Assembly (NCBI GenBank): GCA_963665735.1
Contig: OY762444.1
Location: forward strand, 2,604,001-2,668,000
Reading direction: 5' to 3'
Origin: CATOSK01 sp963665735
Lineage (GTDB): Bacteria > Chloroflexota > Dehalococcoidia > Lucifugimonadales > UBA3495
DNA: 64,000 nucleotides
Shown here: one piece after another, positions 28,090-37,118 of the stretch
How the letters are laid out: each line of letters starts with the position of its first letter
How positions within the stretch are numbered: the first letter of the stretch is position 1
The notes under the pieces: generated by a model
Databases searched by the model: none
The model's input: only the letters and a program-made list of their open reading frames with translations
What the model was told of the DNA's origin: nothing
Program-made: the position numbers and the translations under genes

Positions 28090-28574
28090 GCAGTGTCGCC
28101 AAAATATCCAGTCCACATTCCCATTGCTCGAATTTGGCGGATGGCGAGGAATGAGGCTTCATTCTTGGCGTATCTGGTGGATACCCCACGCCATTGCTTG
28201 AAGGTGCGGAATGCGTTCTCCTCCAGGTGACGCGGTTGGTACAGGTCCCGGTCGTAGTCCCGGGGTTTCTTGCGATTTCTCCGGGCTGGAGTCGATCATC
28301 AACCTCTCCAAGTCCGGCTCATCAATGACGGTATCCAGAAGTTCTTTCCACACCCGGCGATCCCGCCATCGGCAGAAGCGACGAGAGTGTTCTTCCAATC
28401 TCCCAAGTCCGGCCACAGGTCCCGCCAGGGCGTCCCGGTTCCAAAAACCGCGTTCAGGGACAACCGGTTGTCCCGGGCGGGCCGGCCCTTTTTCCCGGAC
28501 CCACCTGGCAAATGAGGCTCAAGAAGCTCCCAGACCCGTTCCGAGATGTCGTGACGTCGATGCGGCGCTGTCAT
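28090..28574 (-). pseudogene. Degenerate IS5-family transposase
   Basis: The reading starts at ATG 28574 (MTAPHRRHDIS) with the IS5-type N-terminus (ISERVWELLEPHLPG, TPWRDL, DLGDWKN). It then shifts frame into FCRWRDRRVWKELLD and LERLMIDSS, loses the central DDE-containing part, and resumes with DLYQPRHLEENAFRTFK and KQWRGVSTRYAKN, the usual C-terminal region. At least two frameshifts and an internal deletion make it non-functional. It is unrelated at sequence level to the two intact IS copies in this window, so it records an older insertion at the edge of the accessory region. Confidence 0.8.
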
Positions 28575-28611
28575 ATCCCCACCCCTCACGTTAACTCTCA
28601 CAATAACAATG

Positions 28612-28699
28612 CAACATTATGTTGTCATCTTGACGACACCACCTAGCGAATAGTCGATAGCTGCTCCCGTCAGTGATGCCCCGGCATCACTTCCGACTA
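28612..28699 (-). repeat. Hairpin-type intergenic repeat
   Basis: On the minus strand, CGGAAGTGATGCCGGGGCAT continues into CACTGACGGGAGCAGCTATC. The GTGATGC...GCATCAC hairpin, the flanking CGGAA and TGACGGGA linkers, and AGCTATC match the repeats at 38.0-38.2 and 40.9-41.1 kb. It follows the stop of the neighbouring gene. Confidence 0.6.
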
Positions 28700-29428
28700 C
28701 TAGCCACTTGGGGTTGAGTGGGGCTGGGTGGTGTGGGCCGCCAGCGCCCATGCCATCCGCTCCTCCCAGCTGTGGACCGACTCCACGCCGCCGTATTCCT
28801 CTTCCAGCTTGGCCTGTTCCCCGGGTTCGATTATTCCCAACTGTCCCCACCGGCGGAAAATCTCCCGCCGCATCCGGGCAATCTCGGAAGGTTCGGGCCG
28901 CTCGTCGCAGACGTTGCAGAAGTCCCAGGCCGAGCCCCCCATGAGGGTTGTCTCATCCCCCTCCCGTTCCATCACCAGGTAGGTCTCGTTGCGGTGCCCC
29001 AACGAACAGGTCCACCCGGCGTGGTGACAGGAGGGCTGCTGCTCATAGCAGGCCCGCCGCACCCACTCCACGAACTGTTCCGGCCGCTCCAGCGAGTCGT
29101 TGTACCTGATGACGTCTCGGTGGGGGAAGTCGTCGGGGATGGCGTTCAATAGCGCCTGGCGGGTACATTCAAAGATTTCCGGGTTCTCCCGGGCCGCCAG
29201 GGTCAGCCAGCCCATGGCGCAGCCGCTGGCGGCGTCGGCCCAGGCCTCCCCGGCGTCTGATTCGCCGGCGGATTCCAGGGCCAGCCCCCGGGCGTCCTGG
29301 AAGAAGTTGTCCCGGTTCCAGGTCCCGGGGTTCCGTTGCACCGTCTCCATGACGGCCCGGAGGATGCCGGGCACGTCTTGGGGCAGGTCTTCTCCGTCGT
29401 GGAGCAGTTCCCTGATGGTAGGTTTCAT
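28700..29428 (-). CDS. Hypothetical protein, N-P-x-x-W family member with Cys-rich insert
   Basis: 242 aa, ATG 29428; the upstream gene stops at 29433. Residues about 25-130 carry the core shared with several neighbours: NPGTW, then CAMGWL, then RYNDSLERPEQFVEWV. This resembles the DUF6197-like small-protein fold (CAxG ... YND), a comparison made from memory. A central part has Cys/His pairs (CHHAGWTCSLGH, CNVC) that may bind zinc. It ends in TAG TAG inside the hairpin repeat. Function unknown. Confidence 0.65.
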   Translation of the reverse strand: MKPTIRELLHDGEDLPQDVPGILRAVMETVQRNPGTWNRDNFFQDARGLALESAGESDAGEAWADAASGCAMGWLTLAARENPEIFECTRQALLNAIPDDFPHRDVIRYNDSLERPEQFVEWVRRACYEQQPSCHHAGWTCSLGHRNETYLVMEREGDETTLMGGSAWDFCNVCDERPEPSEIARMRREIFRRWGQLGIIEPGEQAKLEEEYGGVESVHSWEERMAWALAAHTTQPHSTPSG

Positions 29429-29432
29429 GTCG

Positions 29433-29791
29433 TCACTCCCCCTTGGGCAGGAGTTCCAGGGCGCTCCGGACCCACCGGGCGGCCTCGGACTGGTGGGTCA
29501 GGGCGTCGTTGGTGGTTGCCACGTCTTGGTTGCGGGTTCGTTCCAGGGCTTGCAGCACGGTGCGGAAGGTGTTCCACTCCGGCTCCAGGTGCCTGGCTAG
29601 TCCCTCGGCGCAGAAGGATGCGGCTCTGGCGCTGCTGGATGGAACCTGCTTCCCGTTCCGGTCCCGGGCGGGGACTCCGGTGGTCCAGGACCCCGGGTGA
29701 TTTTCCCAGACTTGGGCCATGTTTTCCAGGAGACGGGGCTGCCGGGGTTCTCCAGCCGGGTGAGGGTTTCCCTGAGAGTCTCTTGGTTCAT
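29433..29791 (-). CDS. N-P-x-x-W family hypothetical protein, frameshifted
   Basis: Starts at ATG 29791 (MNQETLRETLTRLENPG), overlapping the stop of the preceding 25-codon gene. The frame breaks near 29720: the N-terminal frame reads into nonsense while the next frame continues with MAQVWENHPGSWTTG and ends at 29433. The second part holds the family pattern NHPGSW and a C-terminal helix with ARWVRSAL. A one-base indel near 29720 is the simplest explanation. Function unknown. Confidence 0.55.
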
Positions 29792-29865
29792 TTCCTGCCT
29801 CCCTCCAGGAGTTCCTTCACCCGGTCTTTGACCTTTTTGAACCCTTGCAGTTCGTCAACTTTCAT
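29788..29865 (-). CDS. Small 25-aa ORF coupled at both ends
   Basis: MKVDELQGFKKVKDRVKELL followed by five residues. Its ATG (29865) overlaps the TGA of the upstream gene and its TGA overlaps the ATG at 29791, forming ATGA junctions on both sides. The 3' part holds the GGAGGGAGG ribosome site of the next gene. It may encode a small charged helix or act as a translational-coupling leader. Confidence 0.45.
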   Translation of the reverse strand: MKVDELQGFKKVKDRVKELLEGGRK

Positions 29866-30292
29866 TCTTTCCTATTCTCCGATGTGGCGTCCACCAGGGC
29901 CAGGGCCCGTTCCATCCAGTCCACGAACTGTTCCGGCGCTTCCAGGGAGTCGTTGTAGCCGGTCACTCCGTGGACCTGGAATTCGGTGGGTATTGCCTGC
30001 TGTATGGCCCGGTCAGCCTGGTCCGGGCCGAGCCGGCTGGCCCGGTGGCCCAGGAACTGGATCCATCCCACGGCGCAGGCGGAGGCGGCATTGTTCCAGT
30101 GACTCTCATCTAGGGGGCGTGAGCCGGGTTGGCGACCATGGGATGACCGTCGGGAAAACGGAAGGCCTCCCCGGTGGTCCAGGTGTCGGGATGGGACTCC
30201 ACGACACCGGCGGCCAGTTCCAGTATGCCCCGGGCGTCCCGGGGGAATTCCCCGGCGTTGGTTTCCTTCATTGCTTCCAGCAGTGCGCTCAC
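29862..30292 (-). CDS. N-P-x-x-W family hypothetical protein, frameshifted
   Basis: GTG start at 30292 overlaps the upstream stop (GTGA). The first frame reads MSALLEAMKETNAGEFPRD, GILELAAG and SHPDTWTTG and hits TAG near 30110; the family core resumes in the next frame as NNAASACAVGWI and GYNDSLEAPEQFVDWMERAL, ending in TGA at 29862. The two halves together make one full family member, so a one-base indel near 30120 is inferred. Confidence 0.55.
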
Positions 30293-30701
30293 GGCGTTTT
30301 CTCTCCTCCGGTTTCCAGTATCCCGATGGCCCGTTCCACCCAGTCCACGAACTCTCCCGCGTTCTCAAGGGAGTCGTTGTAGCCGTCTATGCCCTGCCGC
30401 TTGGGTTCCTTTGGAATGGCGTCCAGGAGCGCTTGCTCGGCCCTCTGTTTCTCTTCTTCCGGCGCCTGCTCCCCGGCCAGCCGGAGCCAGCCCGTCGCGC
30501 AGGCGCTGGCGGCGTTGTTCAGGACGTGGCCGGGCCAGGTTATCTCCAGGGGGTGAACCCCTTGCCTTGGCGTCCGACGAACATATAGTTACGGTTCCAG
30601 GCCCCGGGGTTGCGGCGGACGGCTGCGGCGACGTTGGAGAGAATCTCCTCCGCGATTCCGGGGGGCATTGCGTCGGGTTCCTCCAGGATGGTTCGGCTCA
30701 T
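30289..30701 (-). CDS. N-P-x-x-W family hypothetical protein, frameshifted
   Basis: ATG 30701 after a GGAGAGGCAAGG leader. The first frame gives GIAEEILSNVAAAVRRNPGA then W-N-R-N-Y and reaches TAA near 30550. The adjacent frame continues HVLNNAASACATGWLRLAG and GYNDSLENAGEFVDWVERAI and stops at TGA 30289, overlapping the next GTG. It is the closest relative of the gene at 29862-30292. Function unknown. Confidence 0.55.
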
Positions 30702-30791
30702 CTTCCTTGCCTCTCCTGCTAACCGGGTCCGGGGACGGTTTGCTCCGTTGCCCCGGGTAGTATGGATTTGCCCTGCGAAGGCGGGAACTTG

Positions 30792-31511
30792 TCACTCCGC
30801 CCCGTGTTCCGGTCGCCGGCTTGCTTCTTCCGGATCGGTTCCGGTCACCTTCATCCCAGGGATTTTCCCAGCGGCGTCCTTTATCCGGCGAGCCGTGTCC
30901 CGGTCTGCGGTGGTGAAGACCTGCACCTCGTCGCGGAGGCTCCCGGCGATGCTGCGCCACAGTCGTTCCCGTTCCTCCGCCTCGGTCAGGGCTATGGGGT
31001 AGTAGAGTTCGACCAGGGTGTTGTTATCCGGCTCCCGGGGCCCCACCCGGAAGCAGGTGACTGGTTCGTACGGCGGGGTTCTCTCCGTGTGGGAATGGAA
31101 CCGGAAGTCGGTCCGGTTCTCCAAGTTCACCCTGCGGGTTTTCCCTTGCATTGAGACGGTGACGGTGTTCTCGCCGCGGTCTTCCTCCGTTACCCGGAGG
31201 GTCAGGCGGGCATCCCGGCCGGAGATGCGGATTTCGGCGCCGTTGTCCCCGCCGTGGAACAGGGCGTCCCGGTCGGGGAGGACGGGGCCGTAGTACGCTC
31301 CGTTCAGTAACTCGTCGTCCCGCAGCAGGATCTCCCGCATGACTTGGGGGCTGCCCCGGCTGGCGTAGAGCTGGACGGCGTCCAGGACGTGGGTGTTTCC
31401 GGCGTCGTTCCCGGTGTTGATGACGTTCACGTCTTCCAGCCCCGTGAGTTCCAGCTTGTCGATGCTGCGGAAGTTTTCTATGACGATTTCCCGTAGTCCG
31501 GCGAATTCCAC
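30792..31511 (-). CDS. Truncated AAA/OLD-type ATPase with degenerate Walker A
   Basis: 239 aa from GTG 31511, preceded by GGGAGGAAG. The N-terminus IVIENFRSIDKLEL and EDVNVINTGNDAGNTHVLDA corresponds to the first strand and P-loop of RecF/OLD-like AAA ATPases, but the loop reads GNDAGNTH where GxNxxGKT is expected, so the catalytic Lys is missing. No signature or Walker B motif is seen and the protein is shorter than the family norm. It is probably inactive or a regulatory derivative. The intact-length paralogue is at 43183-44298. Confidence 0.6.
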   Translation of the reverse strand: MEFAGLREIVIENFRSIDKLELTGLEDVNVINTGNDAGNTHVLDAVQLYASRGSPQVMREILLRDDELLNGAYYGPVLPDRDALFHGGDNGAEIRISGRDARLTLRVTEEDRGENTVTVSMQGKTRRVNLENRTDFRFHSHTERTPPYEPVTCFRVGPREPDNNTLVELYYPIALTEAEERERLWRSIAGSLRDEVQVFTTADRDTARRIKDAAGKIPGMKVTGTDPEEASRRPEHGAE

Positions 31512-31539
31512 TTGTGCTTCCTCCCGGCGGTTTTGCCTT

Positions 31540-32241
31540 CTAAACCGGCGTCAGTGTTCTCTCGTCGTATCCCCGGATCCCGCATTCCCGGCAGGTCCAG
31601 GTGGTCGCGGTTGCGGGGTCGCGGGGCGTTCCCAGCCAGCCGCCGGGGTCGTTCTCCCGTTCCTGCCTCCCGCAGAACCGTCAAACCAGGAATTCCTCGT
31701 CCTCGCGGGTGATCGCCCGGTACTCGAAACTCCATTGCAGGTGTGGGTTCTCGGAGTCCAGTTCCCGGCAGCGGTCGCAGGATATTCTTCTCTTCCGGCC
31801 TTCTTCCAACTCTCTTGCCAGGTACTGCCGGCCGTTCCTGGCGCCGCAGAGGGCCGTCTCCGTTCCGTCGTAACCAGCGTTCCCGAAGAGGTGAGAAACT
31901 TCAATTCCTTCGGGACTCTCGTTCAGCCTTTGAATCAGCCATTTCATCCCGCCGGGGCGGGCGTAGCGGCTGGCCCAGCCGTCCAGGTGGCGGTCCAGGT
32001 TCTTGTACCAGGTGTCCGGGGGTCCCGCGCCGGGGTCGGGGGGGGGGAAGGTTGCCAGGACGGTCACCGGCCCGTTGGGACTGACGGCGTAGATCTCGCC
32101 GGTGTTCATCACGTAGGAGACCCGTTGGCGGTTCCTCTCCCCGGGCATGGTCCAGTGGACGCCGTAGTCGGCCTCGGGGCTGTTTTGTCTTCCGTTGGGG
32201 TCCTCCCGGTAGTAGGCTTCCAGGTCGGGGTGGGTGGTCAT
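31540..32241 (-). CDS. Hypothetical protein, possible zinc-ribbon tail after in-frame TGA
   Basis: ATG 32241 (MTTHPDLEAYYREDPNG) overlaps the previous stop. The standard frame ends at TGA 31681-31683 after 186 aa and contains a CDRC pair. The same phase then continues for 46 codons to TAG at 31540, encoding RFCGRQ and WTCRECGIRGYDERT. A Cys at the TGA would complete a C-x2-C / C-x2-C zinc ribbon. Either TGA is a nonsense change or the tail is an unrelated fragment. Function unknown. Confidence 0.5.
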
Positions 32242-32818
32242 TTCTTGGTCTCCGTGGCCTGCCCCTTTCTTCTCCCGCCTCCCGGAGCTTCCGCTGCGCC
32301 TTCTCCCGGACGTACTGGGTGATGACGTGGGTCAGCGGCCGGGGCTGCTGTTTCTCCTGGGCCTGCTTGCGCCACTCCACCCATTCCGGCTGTTGGTTGT
32401 GGTCGAACCAGTCCTGGTACTCCTGGGGGGACATGACGGCAGGTTTTTGCCACCAGCCTTCCGGGGAGTGGCAATCCGCCGGTGCGGCCAGCCAGCCGTC
32501 GGGGGTACAGGCGTACAGGCACTCGGGGCCGGGGATGTTCAGGGTTCCGAAGAAGGCCTCGTTGCCGCCTTCCATCACGGCGGGCTTGCAGCTTTCCCAG
32601 TCCTTCCAGCGGCGCCGGTAGTACCGGTCGGTGTGTTCCTCGTCATGGCCCAGGTTTTCTATTGAGCCTCCCCGGATCAACGCCTCGGCCCGTTTCTCTT
32701 CCGGGTAGTTCTCCAGCAGGATGATGCCGGCGTCGTCTGGATAACAGCCGTGGCCTAGGTAGATGTACCTGACCGAGCCGTCGGGGTCTATCATGGCGAT
32801 GTGGGCGCGGGATCCCAT
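32238..32818 (-). CDS. Hypothetical protein, frameshift near C-terminus
   Basis: ATG 32818 with GGAGGG seven bases upstream; MGSRAHIAMIDPDGSVRYIY. The coherent part covers about 175 residues, with YYRRRWKDWESCKP, a possible metal/nucleic-acid patch ECLYACTPDGW, and a C-terminal basic helix (VREKAQRKLREAG). The annotated phase would run on through the next gene as low-complexity sequence, whereas the neighbouring phase ends after 14 codons at a TGA overlapping ATG 32241. I infer a one-base indel near 32290. It resembles small phage/plasmid hypothetical proteins. Confidence 0.5.
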
Positions 32819-32888
32819 TTTCCCTCCAGTGGTTAGTGGTCAGTGGATAGTGGATAGTGGTTAGTTGCTGGTCACTGGTTCCTGATCC
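32819..32888 (-). repeat. Short intergenic repeat of the CACTATCCAC type
   Basis: Minus strand contains ACCAGTGACCAGCAACTAAC and CACTATCCACTATCCACTGA. The same ACTATCCAC/AGTGGATAGT words occur in the gaps at 38.2, 41.1 and 43.1 kb. Confidence 0.5.
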
Positions 32889-33122
32889 CTAGTAACTGAG
32901 TTCGATGTTCCACGCCCTGGCGGCCGCCTGGCAGATGGCGCAGTCCCGGATGTTGCAGCGCAGGACCTTGTACCTTGTCATGGCCAGCCTTTTCTCTGCC
33001 CAGCTCCGGGCGGAGGATGCGGAGGTCCAAGCGGCCGGGGTCGGGTCGTGGGGCCGGCTCGCCAACCGTTTCAGGGTGTCCTAGTCCAGTCGTACCCAGA
33101 CGTGGTACAGGCGGGTCTTCAT
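32889..33122 (-). CDS. Small Cys-containing protein with in-frame TAG
   Basis: ATG 33122 preceded by GGGGAG. The frame reads MKTRLYHVWVRLD, a TAG at 33081-33083, then DTLKRLASRPHDP and, near the end, RCNIRDCAICQAAARAW to TAG at 32889; 77 codons. Internal ATG 32981 would give a separate 30-aa protein but has no good ribosome site. Glu (GAG) at the TAG would give RLDEDTLKRL. Function unknown; the three Cys could bind metal. Confidence 0.45.
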
Positions 33123-33157
33123 TGGTTTATCTCCCCAGAACGTGTTGATGACTACTT

Positions 33158-34776
33158 TTACAACCGGGGGTGGCCGGGCTCGCTCTACAGCCCGGCCACC
33201 GCCATGGCGCGCTGGTACACCCGGGCCGGGGATTCCCCGGCGGCGAACCGCCGGATTCCCTCCAGTCCCAGGGCGAACTCCCTCACCGCGTTCTCCCGCC
33301 GCGCCCGCAGGTTCCGGCCCCGCATCCGTTCCAGGTTGCCGGGCAGGTCGTACTCGGGGCCGTAGATCAGCCGCAGGTACTCCTTTCCCTGGACCTTCAC
33401 CGCCGGCTGGATCCGGTCCCGGTTGCCCCGGGGGACCAGTTCCAGGGGCTTGACCACCATTCCCTCGCCGCCCAGGCCGGTCAGCTCCAGCCACCATTCC
33501 AGGGCGGTCAGTTCCTGGGCGTCGCTGCCCGGCTCCATCACCACGTGGCAGGTGGACTGGAACAGTCCCGGGTCAACACAGGCCAGGCGGCTCCCCACGC
33601 TCATCTGCCAGAGGTGGTTCCTCTGGTTGACGCCCCGCTCTCCAGCCAACGCCATAAATGGGACGCCCTGACGCCTGCCAGGTCTTCTTCCCCGGTCTCC
33701 CAGCAGTACTCCCGGTAGGTCTCCCGGTATCTTCGCACCGCTCCAGCCGCTCCCCGTTCTCTTCCAGGGCCGCTGCCACGTCCATGCCACGGGCTTGGGC
33801 CTGTTGGAGAGATTTCCGGGTTGCTTCGAGGGTGTTCAGCGCGGCGGCGGCCACCGGCGCGTAGGTATGCTGCAACAACCCCCGGGCCTTCAGGCTCCAG
33901 GGCATGATCTCGCAGTCCAGCAGCAGCCAGTTTGTTTCCAACTCCTCCCACAGCCCGGTTCGATCCAGGGCCACGGGTCCGGCCCAGGAATTTCCCTTCC
34001 AATTCCGGCGGGAAGAACGGGCGGCCGGTGCGGGTGCAGCAGATGCCCCCTGCGGGGGAATCTATGCCGAACTTCTCCCTGATGATTCCCGGGTTACGGC
34101 CCACGATGACAATGCCCCGGGATCCCATGTGCTTCTCCTGGAAGACGACTCGTTCCACGCCGTCCTCCCGGTAGCCCAGCTTGTCCAGGAGTTGCACGAG
34201 TTCCTCTTGACAGCCGTGGACGTCGCCGATTATGTCAAAGGGACCGCTTTGGTCCCGGAGGTCGATTCGCATCTTCACCCGCCGGATGACCGCGTCGTTA
34301 GCCTCGGCGGGTTTCAACTGGTACACCCGGGACCGTTCCTTTTTGGTCTCCCGGAGGGACATCCTCATCCGGCGGCAGTGAGCCTGCACGACCCTTTCCG
34401 GAGATTTTCTTCCATCCCGGGCGGCGTTCCGTTCCAGGCAGAGTCTGGCCGGGGTGTCTATGGCGAAGATGACCGACTGGCAATCGTGTTCGCGGGCGAT
34501 TTCCTGGAGGGTCTTCCGGTCCTCGCTCCGCAGGTTGGTGGCGTCCACCACGGTGAGGCGGCGGCGCTTCAGCCGCTTGTCCAGGATGGCGTGGAGGGTG
34601 GCGAAGGCGTCTTCGCTGCAATCCCGGTTGGCGGGGTCGTCGGATACCAGGGCGCGGCAGTTGTCGGAGGAGAGAATCTCGGTGGGACTGAACCACTTCC
34701 GGGCGAAGCGGCTCTTGCCGGCGTCAGTGGGTTCCATCATCAGGGCCAGGCAGAATTCGGGGATTCGTACTTCCAT
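33158..34776 (-). pseudogene. pnkp: Polynucleotide kinase-phosphatase/ligase (Pnkp), damaged
   Basis: ATG 34776 follows AAGGGAAGG. The kinase domain is recognisable: P-loop EPTDAGKSRFARKWF, SSDNCRALVSDD, TVVDATNL, RNAARD. The phosphatase begins (FDIIGDVHGCQEELVQLLDK) but its core is absent: the sequence jumps in frame to the ligase motif VERVVFQEKHMGSRG (nucleotidyl Lys in EKHMGSR). Three one-base frameshifts follow (near 33965, 33745 and 33680), yet ligase motifs persist: LLDCEIMPWS, GGEGMVVKPLE, QPAVKVQGKEYLRLIYGPEY, REFALGLEGIRRF. A TAG at 33185-33187 replaces a Glu I recall as usual at the family C-terminus (L-E-S-E-P...PRL), and TAA 33158 is the natural end. Intact bacterial Pnkp is about 850 aa and works with Hen1, which lies immediately upstream. 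Confidence 0.85.
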
Positions 34777-34849
34777 GTTTTCCTTCCCTTTGGAGTTTTC
34801 TTTCCCGTTTGAGACGTTCCCTGGATGAGGGACGCCTATTGGGAAAAAA

Positions 34850-36235
34850 TCATCCCGGTTGCTTCCTGGTGAACACCACTCTTTGCGTCGGCGGCCCGTG
34901 TTCCGGGTCCTCCTCGCCCACCGGCAGGATTTCCGCCGCGTAGCGGTGCTTGTCGGCAACGGCGTGGGCCCATTCCCGGAATTCCCGCCGGTCCCACTCG
35001 AAGCGGTGGTCCCGGTGACGGAACTTGGTTTCCATGTCGGGGATGACGGCGTTCCATTCCCGGTTGGGAGTGGTGACGATGATGGTCCGGGGTTGGGCCT
35101 GCCCGAAAACGGCCATTTCCACCAGTTCCAGCTTACCCTGGCCCACGTGCTCGACGACCTCCATCAGAACGGCGGCGGCGTGGCCCTCCAGCCGGGGGTC
35201 AGGGAACAGCAGGGAGCCGTGGAGCAGGTTCACCCGGCTCTCCTCCCGGCCCACCCGCTTGCGGGCGCGGCTCAGGGTTCCCTGGGAGACATCCTGGCTG
35301 GTTATCTTCTGAAAAGAATCCTCTTTCAGCAGTGCCTCGATGAGCCGTCCCTCGCCGCAGCCCAGGTCCAGGACGCTGTGGGCGCCGGCGCGTTGCAGCC
35401 GTTCAATGATGGCCTGGATTCGGAGTTGATGCAGGGATTCCTTCTTCTCCCCACCGGTTTCATCTTCCATGGTCTCTTCATCCCCGGGATGGCGGGCCAG
35501 GAACTCCGTTGTGAGGCTGTCCCGGAATCCCAGGTAGCGTTTGCTGATCAGCTCCCTTTCCGGGTGCTGGTCCAGCCAGCCCTCCCCGTGGCGTTCCAGA
35601 TTCTCCAGCTCGGCCTTGCCGATCCAGTAGTGCTTATGGTTGTCCAGGACAGGGAGCAGGACGTAGAGGTGCCGGAGCAGCTCCGGCAAGGTATGGGAGT
35701 CGGATTCCACCTTGAGGTTGTGAATCCCGGCGTCGCCCAACTGGGGGAAATCGGGGTCCAGGGGCAGGGTTTCCATCTCGACTTGGTATCCCAGGGGTTC
35801 GAGGATGCGGCGGGGTATGTCCTCCCCCCGGCGCGCCGGGAGGGAGCGCAGTTCCGCCCGCAGCGGGATGGGGGTATTGACCAGTTCCGGCCTGGCCTCG
35901 CAGCGGCCGCTCTTGGCGGTGCGATAGACTTGGTTCAGGGCCACGGCCAGGTGGCTGGCGGCGACGTAGGGACGGTCGTTGACGTAGTCATGGAGCAGGT
36001 GGGAGGGGGCGTCCCGGTTGCCGGGGGTGAGGCGTACCGGGTCGACGTCTAGGACGAGGACGGCCCGGCATTGTTCCTCGGAGGCCTGGGGGTAGTGGAC
36101 TTGGGCTTTGCCGAAGGCCAGGGGAAAATCCTGGACCCGGTCGGGGTGCTTGTGCAGCAGGTATCCCAGGTCGGTGGCGGGCCGGTGGGTGGTGGAAATA
36201 CTGAGCGTGGTCGGGGTTTTCTCTCCTTTTGACAC
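34850..36235 (-). CDS. hen1: Hen1, RNA 3'-terminal ribose 2'-O-methyltransferase
   Basis: 461 aa, ATG 36235 behind AAAAGGAGAG-type sequence, no lesions. The N-terminal Hen1-specific domain (about 1-245) is followed by a SAM-dependent methyltransferase: SAM loop VLDLGCGEGRLIEALL (about 288-303), metal-binding MEVVEH (358-363), TTPNREWN (388-395) and FRHRDHRFEWDR (405-416). The ExxEH plus His arrangement is the Mg/Mn site that places the 3' ribose 2'-OH. In known systems Hen1 methylates the 3' end of cleaved RNA before Pnkp seals it, making the repaired RNA resistant to the same ribotoxin cut. Here its Pnkp partner is damaged, so Hen1 may be acting alone or on the way to loss. Confidence 0.93.
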   Translation of the reverse strand: MSKGEKTPTTLSISTTHRPATDLGYLLHKHPDRVQDFPLAFGKAQVHYPQASEEQCRAVLVLDVDPVRLTPGNRDAPSHLLHDYVNDRPYVAASHLAVALNQVYRTAKSGRCEARPELVNTPIPLRAELRSLPARRGEDIPRRILEPLGYQVEMETLPLDPDFPQLGDAGIHNLKVESDSHTLPELLRHLYVLLPVLDNHKHYWIGKAELENLERHGEGWLDQHPERELISKRYLGFRDSLTTEFLARHPGDEETMEDETGGEKKESLHQLRIQAIIERLQRAGAHSVLDLGCGEGRLIEALLKEDSFQKITSQDVSQGTLSRARKRVGREESRVNLLHGSLLFPDPRLEGHAAAVLMEVVEHVGQGKLELVEMAVFGQAQPRTIIVTTPNREWNAVIPDMETKFRHRDHRFEWDRREFREWAHAVADKHRYAAEILPVGEEDPEHGPPTQRVVFTRKQPG

Positions 36236-36479
36236 GGGTCCTCATGGGCCGGCCCGTATTCTTCACCGCAAGGGGTGGCCCTCATCAGTGAGTTTAGAAA
36301 GAGGAATACCTTCCACTCTTTTGCGGGATTATCCTGCTCGCATTGCTTCTTCCTGCCTTCGCCCGCCGGCGCGGCGCTTTCCCTGGGGGTGAACCGGGCC
36401 GGTGGGATGACGGTTTGATAGGGTTCGGTGGGTGGGTGTGGAGGGGGTGGGCGTGGAGCAATGCCGGAAGTTCCCCGGT
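36236..36479 (-). other. Gap between Hen1 and zinc-finger gene; possible Pro-rich ORF
   Basis: An ATG overlapping the stop of the zinc-finger gene opens a frame reading MNRGTSGIAPRPPPPHPP, later EWKVFLFLNSLMRATPCG, that runs into the Hen1 gene in another phase. Composition is odd and there is no recognisable domain, so I do not call it a gene with confidence. Confidence 0.25.
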
Positions 36480-36860
36480 TCATTCCGGCGATTCGTTCTT
36501 CTTCTCCAGCCGGTTCCAGAAGAGGTTCAACACGTGAATCTCGGTCCGCCTGACCAGCCCTGGGTCGATGGCCAGAATATCGTTGGTATGGTCGGCCTTC
36601 TCGGGGTTGACGATCCAGCCGCTGATCCACCCCTTCTCGCCGATTTTCCAATCCTCCAGGGTTACGGCCTTTCTCCCCGGCCCGTGGTAGTACACCTTGA
36701 GGTACTCGGTGTACGGGTCCTGGTCGTGGTGGGGACAGCGCTCGGCCTCCGGCCGGCAGTCGGGGCAGGCGTTGTGGCCCCGCCAGATATGCTGGTCCAG
36801 GCCCCGCCGGGTCTCGAACTTCCGGTCGCACCTGGGGCAGGGGTAGGGAGTCAGGCGCAT
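36480..36860 (-). CDS. C2H2-type zinc-finger protein
   Basis: 126 aa; ATG 36860 overlaps the end of the upstream RHH-like gene. Residues about 7-29 are PCPRCDRKFETRRGLDQHIW then RGH, a classic C-x2-C-x12-H-x4-H finger, followed by CPDC and CPHHD, a probable second metal site. The remaining part (YTEYLKVYYHGPGRKAVTLE, later LFWNRLEKKN) has no known match. Bacterial C2H2 proteins of this size are often plasmid- or phage-borne nucleic-acid-binding proteins. Confidence 0.7.
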   Translation of the reverse strand: MRLTPYPCPRCDRKFETRRGLDQHIWRGHNACPDCRPEAERCPHHDQDPYTEYLKVYYHGPGRKAVTLEDWKIGEKGWISGWIVNPEKADHTNDILAIDPGLVRRTEIHVLNLFWNRLEKKNESPE

Positions 36861-37118
36861 GATTCCCGTTCCAGCCGGGCGATTTTCTCGTTGCCCTGTT
36901 TAAGCCGGTGTTCCAGGCTCATCCGGTCGATGACCGCGTCCTCGGGGCACTGGTTGATCATGTCCTGGAGGGCATACCTCTGGGACAGCAAGTCGGCGCG
37001 GTAGTCGTGCACCCTGGCCGGGGGCTTCCCCGCCAGATCCAGCAGACGGCGAATCCTGTCGGCTGCGCCCTCGTCGCCCACCAGTTTCACGATCCGGTCC
37101 CAGGTCTCGTCGCTTACC

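Noticed and set aside
31901..32237. C-terminal extension of the gene starting at 32818
   Set aside because: Arg/Pro-rich sequence lying out of phase over another gene; a frameshift ending at the ATGA overlap is more likely.
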